Origin: Candidatus Gastranaerophilales bacterium
GTDB taxonomy: Bacteria > Cyanobacteriota > Vampirovibrionia > Gastranaerophilales > JANQFW01
Reading direction: 5' to 3'
Assembly (NCBI GenBank): GCA_028277625.1
Contig: JANQFW010000001.1
Location: 1 to 33,769 of the forward strand
DNA length: 33,769 nt
Below the pieces are notes generated by a model. It was not told the DNA's origin. It saw only the letters and a program-made list of their open reading frames with translations, and ran no database searches. Both the position numbers and the translations under genes were made by a program. Positions 14,583-23,327 of the stretch are shown piece by piece (positions within the stretch are counted from its first letter, which is position 1; each line of letters starts with the position of its first letter).

Positions 14583-17500
14583 ATGAGTACAAAAAATAAA
14601 GTTAGTATATTAGAAGAATTTAATCTATCTATTAAAAAGTTTTGCAAATGCAGTGATTTGTTTTTAGAAGGCAGGACTTATTTTGACAGTTGCTCTGAGG
14701 ATATATTAGAAATTAATGATAATAGTATTATTGCTACGATTAACGAAAGTAATGCACAAATAGATATATCTTTCGAGCTAGAAAAATTTAACGCCGATCA
14801 GGTAAATAAAATAAAGGAAATACTGGATTTAAACCCGGTAATGGCATCAGAACTTGCTTCAAAGCATTTATCTGAAGCATTGTTAGAAAAACTGGAAAAA
14901 GAACACATTAATTTATTTGGAATTGAGATAGTAAATATCTCTACAAACTGTGATTGTACTGAAGGCCATTGCTGCAAGCATGTTATAACATCGTGTTTAC
15001 AGTTAGCTAAAAAAGTAGAGAATAATCCGTTTTTGATCTTCAACTTAAAAGGAATTTCTCAAGCCGCATTTTCTGAGCTGCTGAATCAGCATTCAAGCAA
15101 TGAAGAAAGTTTAAACAAAAACCTTGTTAATAAATTTCAAAGTTTGGACAATATTGATAATACATTTGAAGGCAGTATTCAGGACAATGAGTTTCCTGAT
15201 ATTAACTTACCCGAGTTTGACTATGAATCATTTATTAACCTATTGCCTGCAAACCCTTTGTTCTATGAAAATAAAGAATTTAAAAGCACATTATCAAATA
15301 TTTATTCACTAGTAATTCCAGAGATAGATGCTATTTTTAACAAGAATTTATCTTATAAAGTAAGAAATACTCATTTTTATTTATATTTTGATGAAACAAA
15401 TACACTAAAAATTTTTGTAACTCCATCAAATTATTTTATTTTATATCTTAAAAACAAAGGTTCAAGAGTAAATTATTCTGAGGATAAGCTTTTAGTACCT
15501 GTAATGAAGGATTCTAAGATTGAATTTGAGCCTAAATATGGTGTAATCATTGATATTGATTTATTTATAGACTATTTTATAGATTTCTATACACTTGAAG
15601 ACAAATCAAATATTTCTGATTCGACATACTTTTTTGATTATACGGTTCATCTTATTAGAGAAATTGTAAGATCTGCGCATTTTCTACCGGACACTATATC
15701 TGATGATGATGCAAGCTTTTATATAAGATATGTTCCGTTGGTCGATAATTCTGAAATTACTACTTTAATTAAAGATTATAAAAACTTAATGCCATTAAAC
15801 ATTGCATTTAAACATAATCAAGAAGCTGTATTAAAGAAAAGTGCTTATTTTGATGTTTTATCTATATTTTTGACTGGAGTTATAAAGAAAATTCTATTTT
15901 TAAAAAGTGCTAAGCTCAAAAAAAATGAAGCAGCAACTATATTTGCGAAAAATTTGAGCTTTAAATCTACTACTAATGACGGTAAAAACATACAAAAAAG
16001 CATCTCTAATTGGTTGAACAGATTACATATCAAAAATAAAAACGTATCACCGGCTATTAGAATAGAATCAGCTTCTGATGATAAGTTTGAAGTATATATT
16101 GATATTATTGATAAAACCAGCGTTCAATCAAATTCTGCACCTTTATCAGCTATATTTGCCGAAACTGAGAAAGAGCTGTTTAATTATGATATTGAAAGCT
16201 TAAAGCCTGATATTTTAAGGCAAATTGATTCTGCGGCTGACTATTTGCCAATATTAAAAGAGATATCTAACTCTAAAGGGTTAAAAAAAGTTGTTATAGA
16301 CTCTAAAGGAATAGAAGAATTTATTTTAAAAACTTCCAGTTTGCTTAATGACCTTGGCGTATATACTTTTATACCTAAGGAAATAAAAAACTTTGTTAGT
16401 CCTAAAATATCAGTAAAGGCAAATTTGAAGCAAAACGTACAAAACGTTAATTATCTTTCTTTATCAGATATTCTTGATTTTTCTTATGAAATCGCTTTAG
16501 GCGATAAAACAATTACTAAGGACGAATTCTTGCAATTGGTTGATAATAATGAGGGTATTGTCAAATTTCAGGACAAATATTTGCTCATCAACCAAGAAGA
16601 AGTTAATGATATAATAAAAATCCTGCAAAGGCCTAAGCCTAAATTAAGCTCTATGGAAGTGCTTCACTCATACTTAACCAATGATTTTGATGATTATTAT
16701 TTTAATTATGATGAAGCATTAGAAAAAGTTATTAACAACATTACAAAAATAGAAGACGTTAACCTGCCAGAAAAACTAAATGGAACACTAAGAGCTTATC
16801 AAGAACGTGGCTTTAAATGGTTGTACTCAAACTCAGCAAAAGGCTTTGGGTGCTGTTTGGCTGATGATATGGGTCTTGGTAAAACTATTCAAGTTATTGC
16901 TTTGCTCCTTAAAATAAAAGAGGAAAATCAACTAACTGCACCGGCTCTTGTTATATGTCCAACAACACTGGTTGCTAACTGGTATAAAGAGCTTGAAAAA
17001 TTTGCACCGTCACTAAATGCATATATATATCACGGTATTGATCGAACTATGCCGGAGGATCAAGCTGATATAATTATTACAACTTATTCTACTCTTAGAA
17101 TGGACATAGATAAGTTTAAAGATAATGAGTGGAAGTTTGTGGTTATAGATGAAGCTCATAACATTAAAAATGCTTCTACTGCACAAACTCAGGCGGTTAA
17201 GTCTTTAAAATGCAATAATAAAATTGCATTAACCGGTACACCTGTTGAAAACAAACTGTCCGAATTGTGGAGCATATTTGACTTTGCCAACAAAGGCTAT
17301 TTGAAAGACCTAGGGGTCTTTCAAAAATGCTATGGTGTGCCAATCGAAAAATTTAGAGACAAAGAAAAAATTGAAAAGCTAAAGCTAGCTATTTCACCAT
17401 TTTTGATAAGAAGGGTGAAAACTGATAAGTCAATAATTAGTGATTTGCCGGATAAAATGCTTTTTGACGAGTATTGCTATTTAACAGAGAGCCAAGCTGC

Positions 17501-18185
17501 ACTGTATGAAAAAGTAATACAGTCTATTATGGATCAAATTTCTAAATCTAGCGGTATTGAAAGACGTGGCTTAATCTTTAAGTTAATCACTGCTCTTAAG
17601 CAAATATGTAACCATCCTTTGCAGTACACTAAAGATAAAACCGCAGATCTTATGAAAGAACATTCGGGCAAGGCTGAAAAAGCAATGTCTATTATGGAAA
17701 ATATTTTGGAGCAAAATGAAAAAGCATTAATTTTCACGCAATATAAAGAAATGGGCTTTTTGCTTGAAAAAATGATTCAAAAAGATCTTGGTCACACTGC
17801 AGACTTTTTCCATGGCGGGCTTACCAGAAAACAGCGTGATGGAATAATCGATACATTCCAAAACGAAAACAAATCAAATATTTTAATTATTTCATTAAAA
17901 GCTGGTGGTACCGGTTTAAACCTAACCGCTGCAACAAATGTTTTGCATTATGACCTATGGTGGAATCCGGCTATAGAAAATCAGGCTACTGACAGGACAT
18001 ATCGGATTGGACAGACTAAAAATGTTATAGTCCATAGGATGATTACGCTTGGAACATTTGAAGAAAAAATTGATGAGATAATTAAATCGAAAAGAGAGCT
18101 TGTAGATTTGACCATTTCCAGTGGAGAAAAGTGGATTACTGAACTTACTGATGGTGAATTGAAGCAAATATTTTCTCTTACATAA
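14583..18185 (+). CDS. SWIM-SNF2 family helicase-like ATPase
   Basis: The 1200-residue protein has a SWIM-type zinc finger near residues 123-133 (CDC-x4-CKH), a long poorly conserved middle region, and a C-terminal Snf2/Rad54-type ATPase core from about residue 735. Core motifs are visible: Q-like RAYQERGFKW, Walker A DDMGLGKT (about 760), DEAH box VIDEAHNIKN (about 854), LTGTPVENKLSELWS, SLKAGGTGLNL, and arginine-finger motif QATDRTYRIGQ. Snf2 enzymes translocate on double-stranded DNA and remodel bound proteins. Bacterial SWIM-Snf2 proteins are widespread and poorly characterised. I chose the ATG (MSTKNK) over the TTG two codons earlier. A TATAAT at 14541-14546 may be its -10. No methylase or nuclease partner is adjacent, so a defence role is not supported. 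Confidence 0.92.
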   Translation: MSTKNKVSILEEFNLSIKKFCKCSDLFLEGRTYFDSCSEDILEINDNSIIATINESNAQIDISFELEKFNADQVNKIKEILDLNPVMASELASKHLSEALLEKLEKEHINLFGIEIVNISTNCDCTEGHCCKHVITSCLQLAKKVENNPFLIFNLKGISQAAFSELLNQHSSNEESLNKNLVNKFQSLDNIDNTFEGSIQDNEFPDINLPEFDYESFINLLPANPLFYENKEFKSTLSNIYSLVIPEIDAIFNKNLSYKVRNTHFYLYFDETNTLKIFVTPSNYFILYLKNKGSRVNYSEDKLLVPVMKDSKIEFEPKYGVIIDIDLFIDYFIDFYTLEDKSNISDSTYFFDYTVHLIREIVRSAHFLPDTISDDDASFYIRYVPLVDNSEITTLIKDYKNLMPLNIAFKHNQEAVLKKSAYFDVLSIFLTGVIKKILFLKSAKLKKNEAATIFAKNLSFKSTTNDGKNIQKSISNWLNRLHIKNKNVSPAIRIESASDDKFEVYIDIIDKTSVQSNSAPLSAIFAETEKELFNYDIESLKPDILRQIDSAADYLPILKEISNSKGLKKVVIDSKGIEEFILKTSSLLNDLGVYTFIPKEIKNFVSPKISVKANLKQNVQNVNYLSLSDILDFSYEIALGDKTITKDEFLQLVDNNEGIVKFQDKYLLINQEEVNDIIKILQRPKPKLSSMEVLHSYLTNDFDDYYFNYDEALEKVINNITKIEDVNLPEKLNGTLRAYQERGFKWLYSNSAKGFGCCLADDMGLGKTIQVIALLLKIKEENQLTAPALVICPTTLVANWYKELEKFAPSLNAYIYHGIDRTMPEDQADIIITTYSTLRMDIDKFKDNEWKFVVIDEAHNIKNASTAQTQAVKSLKCNNKIALTGTPVENKLSELWSIFDFANKGYLKDLGVFQKCYGVPIEKFRDKEKIEKLKLAISPFLIRRVKTDKSIISDLPDKMLFDEYCYLTESQAALYEKVIQSIMDQISKSSGIERRGLIFKLITALKQICNHPLQYTKDKTADLMKEHSGKAEKAMSIMENILEQNEKALIFTQYKEMGFLLEKMIQKDLGHTADFFHGGLTRKQRDGIIDTFQNENKSNILIISLKAGGTGLNLTAATNVLHYDLWWNPAIENQATDRTYRIGQTKNVIVHRMITLGTFEEKIDEIIKSKRELVDLTISSGEKWITELTDGELKQIFSLT

Positions 18186-18282
18186 AATTCATATTAAATT
18201 TTGCCATAGTATTACTTTTATTTGTTGATCATGATAATATTGAAATAAAATTTCCATAAAATAGGAGTAACACAAAAACAAA

Positions 18283-19608
18283 ATGAAAAAATTTGGAAAA
18301 ACACTACTAAAAGTAGCGATTTGTTTATCGCTTTGCCATATTAATGTGGTTAAGGCCAAGGATATTTCATTTGACTATATCTTAGCCAAAACTCTTGAAA
18401 ATTCTTATGATTTAAAAATGGCTGATATTAATATAAAAATCAGCAAGCAGAATGTAAAAGAGGCTAAGCTGGAGTATTTGCCTACGTTAAATACTTATAC
18501 AAACGCAGAATACTCTATGGATGTGGATCAAAATAATCCATTTACATTTGCAACTGTTGGAGATAGAGTATTAAACTCTAATACTAGGCACCAAGACTTG
18601 ATTGCATTGAATCTTTCTTATAACCTTTTTGACTTTGGTATTAGAGGGAATAAGGTTAAGATAGCTAAAAAAGACGTTAGCTCCAAAGAATTACAGCTTA
18701 AAGTTAACCGTAGAGATACAGCAATGCAGCTTGTTGAGCTATATGCAAATACACTGATTTGCTATAAGGAAATTGCTGCAAACAAAAAAGTCATGCCTGT
18801 ATACAAAAAAGTATTTAGCCTAAAAAATAGATTATATGAAAATGGTCTGGTTTCAAAAATTGAAATAACAGAAAATGCAATAAAGTTGGCCAGAACCGTT
18901 GATAGAATTGACAATTTACAAATTAAAATGAGAAACTTTTTGTCTGATCTATCTTTTTACACAGGTGAGTCTTATGATGATGAAGATACAAAACTTCTAG
19001 GGTTTGAAAAAGTTGAGCTGCCAAAGGAGTTTAATCATGAGAACATGCCAGATTTTAAGATTTATAACCTTGAAATAGACAAGAAGGAAAAAGAACTTTC
19101 TATTATAAAAAGAGAAAATTTACCGATGTTCGGTATTTACTCCAAGTATAACCTTTATGGATCAAATAAAAACAACCCTATAAAATCCATTAGTGACTTG
19201 ACAGATAGAAGTTTGGCATTTGGCATAACAGCTGTATTAACCCCAACTAACGTTTTTAAAAATTTTAATAGTCAAAAAAAGTTAAAGCTGGAAATTCAAA
19301 AGCTCTCTTTGCAAAAAGACAAAAGAATGACTGAGATTCAAACTGAATACCATAAGTTATCCACAAATGCCAAGGCTTATGAGAAAGTTTATCAAAACAA
19401 AATTAGCCTGCTCAAACAAGTTGAAGCAAAGCTAAGCATGATGAAAGATCTTAAGGATAATGAGTTATTGAATCAGTGTACTCTACTTGATCAGCAGGCA
19501 GAAGTAACCTTGCAGGGATTTGATACAGAAAAGTCACAAATACAGCAGGCTACAAACTCTAAAAAAATGCAGATTATGTCAGGTGAGTATTTCTTAGAAA
19601 ACTTGTAG
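18283..19608 (+). CDS. TolC-family outer-membrane efflux protein
   Basis: The 441-residue protein has a signal peptide cleaved near VVKA (about residue 25). Two TolC-like halves rich in long amphipathic helices follow: DYILAKTLENSYDLKMADIN with the typical LP-TLNTYTNAEYS strand near 55-65, and ERKELS-type coiled coil with LPMFGIYSKYN near 280. Such proteins form trimeric outer-membrane/periplasmic ducts for efflux or type I secretion. No membrane-fusion or inner-membrane pump gene is beside it, so its partner is elsewhere. Its presence implies an outer membrane. A TTGTTG-18-TAAAAT promoter (18221-18251 region) is possible. It is followed by two palindromes. Confidence 0.88.
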   Translation: MKKFGKTLLKVAICLSLCHINVVKAKDISFDYILAKTLENSYDLKMADINIKISKQNVKEAKLEYLPTLNTYTNAEYSMDVDQNNPFTFATVGDRVLNSNTRHQDLIALNLSYNLFDFGIRGNKVKIAKKDVSSKELQLKVNRRDTAMQLVELYANTLICYKEIAANKKVMPVYKKVFSLKNRLYENGLVSKIEITENAIKLARTVDRIDNLQIKMRNFLSDLSFYTGESYDDEDTKLLGFEKVELPKEFNHENMPDFKIYNLEIDKKEKELSIIKRENLPMFGIYSKYNLYGSNKNNPIKSISDLTDRSLAFGITAVLTPTNVFKNFNSQKKLKLEIQKLSLQKDKRMTEIQTEYHKLSTNAKAYEKVYQNKISLLKQVEAKLSMMKDLKDNELLNQCTLLDQQAEVTLQGFDTEKSQIQQATNSKKMQIMSGEYFLENL

Positions 19609-19650
19609 AGATGGTTGTTTATCATCGCTATGTCGATTAATATATATTTT

Positions 19651-19680
19651 CATAAATCAACCCGATCGGGTTGATTTATG
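19651..19680. repeat. Perfect 30-bp palindrome
   Basis: The whole of 19651-19680 equals its reverse complement, with core AATCAACCCG-ATCGGGTTGATT style arms reading AATCAACCCG / CGGGTTGATT. GC-rich in its centre within AT-rich surroundings, it lies 43 bp after the TolC-like gene. No T-run follows, so it is a poor terminator. A related half-degenerate copy follows at 19705. Confidence 0.95.
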
Positions 19681-19704
19681 TATAAAATAGAAAAAAATAC
19701 AACA

Positions 19705-19726
19705 AATCGTCCCGTTCGGGTTGATT
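19705..19726. repeat. Second copy of the palindrome core
   Basis: AATCGTCCCG / CGGGTTGATT with a 2-base centre (TT). The right arm is identical to the first palindrome's right arm. The left arm differs at two positions (GT instead of AA), leaving a mostly paired stem. Placed 25 bp after the first copy. Confidence 0.85.
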
Positions 19727-19902
19727 CTAAAATCTAGTTAAAAAGTATTTTTGAGTTAGTATATATTTATAGAGAAATATGCAATAAACAAAAAAATAAA
19801 GGGATTATAAAGGGTAAAATCATTTACCAATAAAAGGGCAGCGGGTGGGAGTAAAGATAAAAATCAATTGTTACATACATAATGAAAAAAAGAAGGAATA
19901 TA

Positions 19903-20583
19903 ATGTCTAGAGTTGTTGAAGTTTTTACAGGCGCATACACAAGCGGAAAATCTGAAATATCTATAAATAGAGCACTAGCTCTAAGCAAAATACAACATCC
20001 GGTAACTCTTGTAGATTTAGACACGGTAGAGCCGGCTTATACTTTAAGGCCTATAAAAAATGATTTAGAAAAACTTGGCATCAAAGTTATAACACTCGTT
20101 GATGCTTTTGGTCTAGGAGAAGCCGGAAATGTTATAACCGGTGAGCAAAAAACATGCCTGAGTAATCCTGGTACTATTGTTGTCGATGTAGGCTATGGCG
20201 TAGGCGGGCTCGATATTTTAGAAGTAATAAACGGCATTGATGAAGAGGAAAATCTTAAGATATATATTGTTATAAATGCATCAAAGCATGAAACATCTAC
20301 AGTAGATAATATTGTAGAGTATATAAAATGGAGTGAAGGCTCTGGTAATCGTAAATGGAAAAAATTTAGCGGTATAATTAGCAATACACACTTTGGAGAT
20401 GAGACAGAAGTCCAAGATGTAGTAAAAGGTTATGAAATAACTAAACAAGCTGCTAAAAAACTTGAATTGCCAATTATTGCAATCGCTGCATCTAAAAAAG
20501 TATACGAGCAAATTGGATCTGATACTTATGATAACTTGCCAATTTGGCCATTGAACAGATATATGCCCAAAGCACTATGGTAA
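19903..20583 (+). CDS. P-loop ATP-binding protein (MinD/ParA-like)
   Basis: The 226-residue protein has Walker A GAYTSGKS (10-17) followed by EISINRALAL, then TLVDLDTVEPAYTLRPI, the strand carrying the Walker A'-like Asp seen in MinD/ParA/CobB-type nucleotide-binding proteins. A GTIVVDVGYGVGG strand provides the second Asp (Walker B-like). A similar family occurs in clostridia as an uncharacterised ATP-binding protein. A signature Lys at the second position of a deviant ParA P-loop is not present (T13), so it is not a standard ParA. I chose the ATG after AGAAGGA (MSRVVEVF) instead of upstream starts. The partner and role are unknown; no chromosome-partition genes are adjacent. Confidence 0.75.
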   Translation: MSRVVEVFTGAYTSGKSEISINRALALSKIQHPVTLVDLDTVEPAYTLRPIKNDLEKLGIKVITLVDAFGLGEAGNVITGEQKTCLSNPGTIVVDVGYGVGGLDILEVINGIDEEENLKIYIVINASKHETSTVDNIVEYIKWSEGSGNRKWKKFSGIISNTHFGDETEVQDVVKGYEITKQAAKKLELPIIAIAASKKVYEQIGSDTYDNLPIWPLNRYMPKALW

Positions 20584-20607
20584 AATTAGGCAAAAAATAT
20601 ACAAATA

Positions 20608-20641
20608 AACAGGCAAGCCAGTTTATTTTGCCTGTTTTTTT
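20608..20641. terminator. Terminator between P-loop gene and pyrE
   Basis: Perfect 9-bp stem AACAGGCAA / TTGCCTGTT with a T-run on the plus strand, 24 bp after the P-loop gene. Reading on the minus strand it could also end the pyr operon (GTTTATTTG tail). Confidence 0.88.
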
Positions 20642-20660
20642 ATATAAAAAATTTTAATTT

Positions 20661-21239
20661 TTATAATGTTTTAAATCTGCTGCCTGGTTTTTCTGGACTG
20701 CTGCCCTGCCGGCACAACGGACAATTATCAGGAGAATAAATTACAGGCTCCATCTGTGTAAGAGACTTAATGTCCAAATATGTATTGCCACATGATCTAT
20801 CAACAATACAGCCATAACCAACAACTTTTGCGCCAAGGCTTTCTAAAGCTTTTGTTGTTTCTATTGCTGATTTAGCTGTGGTTATAACATCTTCGATTAT
20901 TATAACTCTTTCACCTGGTTCTAACTCAAAGCCTCTTCTTAATGTCATTGCACCGTCTTTTCTTTCGGTAAAAATAGACTTTTTATCCATTGCTTTACCA
21001 ACTTCATAGCCGATAATCACGCCCCCTAAAGCAGGCCCTACAACAGCATCTATCGAATCTTTATTAAATTTTTCTGCGAGCATTTTAGCGGCTAATTCTG
21101 CATACTTGGGATATTGCAACAACTTGGCGCACTGAAAGTATTGATTGCTATGATTGCCTGAGCTTAGTTCAAAATGTCCCTTTAGCACTGCCTGGGTTTG
21201 CTCTAGTAATTCTAATATATCCTGCTTATTCTCAATCAT
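20661..21239 (-). CDS. pyrE: Orotate phosphoribosyltransferase
   Basis: PyrE joins orotate to PRPP to give orotidine 5'-phosphate, the fifth step of pyrimidine synthesis. The 192-residue protein has the PRPP-binding loop VIIIEDVITTAKSA (112-125), the SSGNHSNQYFQ substrate segment near 26-36, and TERKDGAMTLRRGF for the flexible catalytic loop. The C-terminal extension SPDNCPLCRQGSSPEKPGSR is typical of the longer bacterial subgroup and carries a CxxC. It is the third gene of pyrK-pyrD-pyrE, 12 bp after pyrD. Complete. Confidence 0.94.
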   Translation of the reverse strand: MIENKQDILELLEQTQAVLKGHFELSSGNHSNQYFQCAKLLQYPKYAELAAKMLAEKFNKDSIDAVVGPALGGVIIGYEVGKAMDKKSIFTERKDGAMTLRRGFELEPGERVIIIEDVITTAKSAIETTKALESLGAKVVGYGCIVDRSCGNTYLDIKSLTQMEPVIYSPDNCPLCRQGSSPEKPGSRFKTL

Positions 21240-21251
21240 TGTCTTCTCCTG

Positions 21252-22169
21252 TTAAAAACACTCTTTTAGACTTGTTTTATTATTTTTTATTAAAATATCT
21301 GCTAGATCATCAACCAGCTGCTCGCTTATAGTTGGATGAGTAAAGTTAGCTGTGCCTATTTGTACAGCATTTGCACCTACTGATAAAAACTCTAATACAT
21401 CTTGCACGTAAGTAATGCCACCCATCCCTATAATTGGAATATCTACAACAGAGCGAATTTCGCTTATAAAGTTAAGCGCAATAGGTTTTATAGTAGGCCC
21501 TGAGAGTCCGCCTTGTATTGTAGTTTTTTCAAATTTGTTATTATTGTAATTTAAGCGAATATGCATGGCTTTTACTGTATTTATTGCAGAAATAGCATCT
21601 GCACCTGCTTTTTGCACGAGTTGCGCCATTTGTGCAGGGTAAGAAATATTTGAGGTTAATTTAACAATTAGTGTTCCCTCGTATGCTTCTCTTACATTTG
21701 AAACTAGTCTGTATAAAGTATCAGGATCTTTACCAAATTCTAAGCAGCCATCTTTAACATTGGGACAAGATAAATTTAACTCAATTGCTTCTATTGAATT
21801 ATCTTGGCATATTTTTGCCAGTTGTACATAGTCTTCTTCTGAAGAGCCGGCTATATTTATAATAAAACTAATATTTTTTTCTTTTAATATTATTGGCAGT
21901 TTTTTCTCTAGAAAAGGGTAAATTCCCATATTTTCCAAGCCAATACGGTTAATTAACCCATTGGTTACATCTTGTACTCTTGGCTGAGGATTGCCTTTTC
22001 GAGGTTCTAGCGTAATCCCCTTTGTTACTATTGCACCTAAATTTGAAACCTTTATATATTCGTCAAATTCATCTGCATATCCAAAAGTGCCTGATGCGGT
22101 TATTATAGGATTTTTCAACTTCATTTTGCCAATATTTACAGACAAATCAATATTTTGTTTTACTCCCAT
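21252..22169 (-). CDS. pyrD: Dihydroorotate dehydrogenase class 1B, catalytic subunit
   Basis: The 305-residue FMN enzyme oxidises dihydroorotate to orotate. The catalytic cysteine C135 in LNLSCPNV marks the class 1 enzymes (class 2 uses serine). ITASGTFGYADEF, GLINRIGLENMG and the phosphate-binding GMGGITYVQDVLEF/GANAVQIGTA motifs agree with class 1B. It forms a heterotetramer with PyrK, passing electrons to NAD+. It overlaps pyrK by 10 bp, so expression is tightly coupled. Complete. Confidence 0.95.
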   Translation of the reverse strand: MGVKQNIDLSVNIGKMKLKNPIITASGTFGYADEFDEYIKVSNLGAIVTKGITLEPRKGNPQPRVQDVTNGLINRIGLENMGIYPFLEKKLPIILKEKNISFIINIAGSSEEDYVQLAKICQDNSIEAIELNLSCPNVKDGCLEFGKDPDTLYRLVSNVREAYEGTLIVKLTSNISYPAQMAQLVQKAGADAISAINTVKAMHIRLNYNNNKFEKTTIQGGLSGPTIKPIALNFISEIRSVVDIPIIGMGGITYVQDVLEFLSVGANAVQIGTANFTHPTISEQLVDDLADILIKNNKTSLKECF

Positions 22170-22945
22170 ACTATAGTTCTCCCGTCAAAAACCGGTCCAT
22201 GTTTACAGATTCTTTTCTTAACGAGTGTTTCAGGATTATCTACATCTTTTGTATCTATTGAGCAGCCCATGCAGACACCTACAGAGCACGCAAAAAAGCG
22301 CTCAATTGCAACTTCTATACAAAGATCTAGTTCCTCTGCAATTTTTGCTGCTTTTTGCATTACAGGGTCTGGGCCGCATGTATAAATTTTTTCTATTTTA
22401 TCTTTTTCTATATATTCTTTAATATAATCAACTATACTGCCTTGTTTACCGGATGTTCCGTCATCTGTAATTAAAACAGCTTCGGGAAAACCGGCTAAAC
22501 CGATATCAATATTAGAATGAAATCCTGCAAGGAAGGTGTATGGTATACTTTGTTCTTTAAATCTTTGCGCTAAAAACATCATAGGGCCAACACCTACACC
22601 TCCGCCTATAAAGAGAGATTTTTTATTTTCTATGCAAAAAGCACTGCCTAGAGGGCCGATATAGTTGACTTGTTGCCCTTCTTTAAGATTTTCTATATAT
22701 TTTGTTCCTTCGCCTCTTACTTTATATATAATCTCAAAATAGTTATCTTGGGCAAAAGCTACACTGAAAGGTCTTCTAACCACTAAGTTACTGCACAGTA
22801 TAGATATAAACTGACCCGGTTGCGGTTCTATCAAATCTTTTTCAGATTCAACACAAAGTCTATAAGTATTATGAGAGACTTTGTGATTTGCTTTTACTGT
22901 TGCAAGGGTAGCTTTTTTAACTAGTTTAGTCATAGTTGCATTCAT
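22160..22945 (-). CDS. pyrK: Dihydroorotate dehydrogenase class 1B, electron-transfer subunit
   Basis: The 261-residue protein resembles ferredoxin-NAD reductases. It has the FAD-binding RRPFSVAF (57-64), the NAD-binding GGGVGVGPMMFLAQR (114-128) and the [2Fe-2S] ligands C220, C225, C228 and C247. It accepts electrons from PyrD FMN and gives them to NAD+, so no quinone is needed, which fits a fermentative organism. First gene of the operon. The start at MNATMTK follows AGGT; the second Met (residue 5) is possible. Confidence 0.94.
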   Translation of the reverse strand: MNATMTKLVKKATLATVKANHKVSHNTYRLCVESEKDLIEPQPGQFISILCSNLVVRRPFSVAFAQDNYFEIIYKVRGEGTKYIENLKEGQQVNYIGPLGSAFCIENKKSLFIGGGVGVGPMMFLAQRFKEQSIPYTFLAGFHSNIDIGLAGFPEAVLITDDGTSGKQGSIVDYIKEYIEKDKIEKIYTCGPDPVMQKAAKIAEELDLCIEVAIERFFACSVGVCMGCSIDTKDVDNPETLVKKRICKHGPVFDGRTIVWE

Positions 22946-23327
22946 TTTTGTTTACCTGATTTATTATACTAATATTATTTTATTAAAAAAGAAAAGAAAT
23001 ATAAATTTACTTATGTTCTATACAATATACTACCTCTAAAATAGTCTGGGGGTAATAAAATTAAAAAGGAGGCATTACACCCCCCTAAAATAACTTTAAA
23101 CCCAAAAGAATATTTATTTAAGTTAATTTTTTATTGCTTGCTTACTAAATTGTTTGAATTTTAGATTATCAAGGTGTGAATGTCAATAAGAAAAATATAC
23201 ATTTATAAAATAACTAAACAAAACTTAAAAAATAACTCGCATTAATAAAAAGTACTAAAATTTTCTTGCTAAAATACTAACTAAGGAGTTGTTACAAAAT
23301 AAATTTAGATTGAGAAGAGGAGTAAAA
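22946..23327. other. Divergent intergenic region pyrK / GH13 gene
   Basis: 382 bp without a gene. It must contain both divergent promoters, but no box pair stands out. The notable element is the GC-rich hairpin at 23048-23085. The GH13 start has a strong AGAGGAG ribosome-binding site at 23315-23321. No PyrR-type attenuator with a terminator was visible before pyrK. Confidence 0.5.
23048..23085. other. GC-rich hairpin in the pyrK/GH13 intergenic region
   Basis: GGGGGT (23048-23053) can pair with ACCCCC (23079-23084), extended by AAT/ATT after a 2-base bulge. The loop holds AAAAAGGAGG, a perfect ribosome-binding-site sequence with no usable ATG after it. There is no T-run on either strand. It may be part of a 5' leader or a protein-binding site. 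Confidence 0.5.

Noticed and set aside
14583-18185. SNF2 ATPase as part of a phage-defence island
   Set aside because: Neighbours are SIMPL and TolC-like genes; no methylase, nuclease, phospholipase D or other defence gene adjoins.
22946-23100. PyrR-type attenuator in the pyr leader
   Set aside because: The GC-rich hairpin has no T-run on the minus strand and no PyrR-binding loop is evident.
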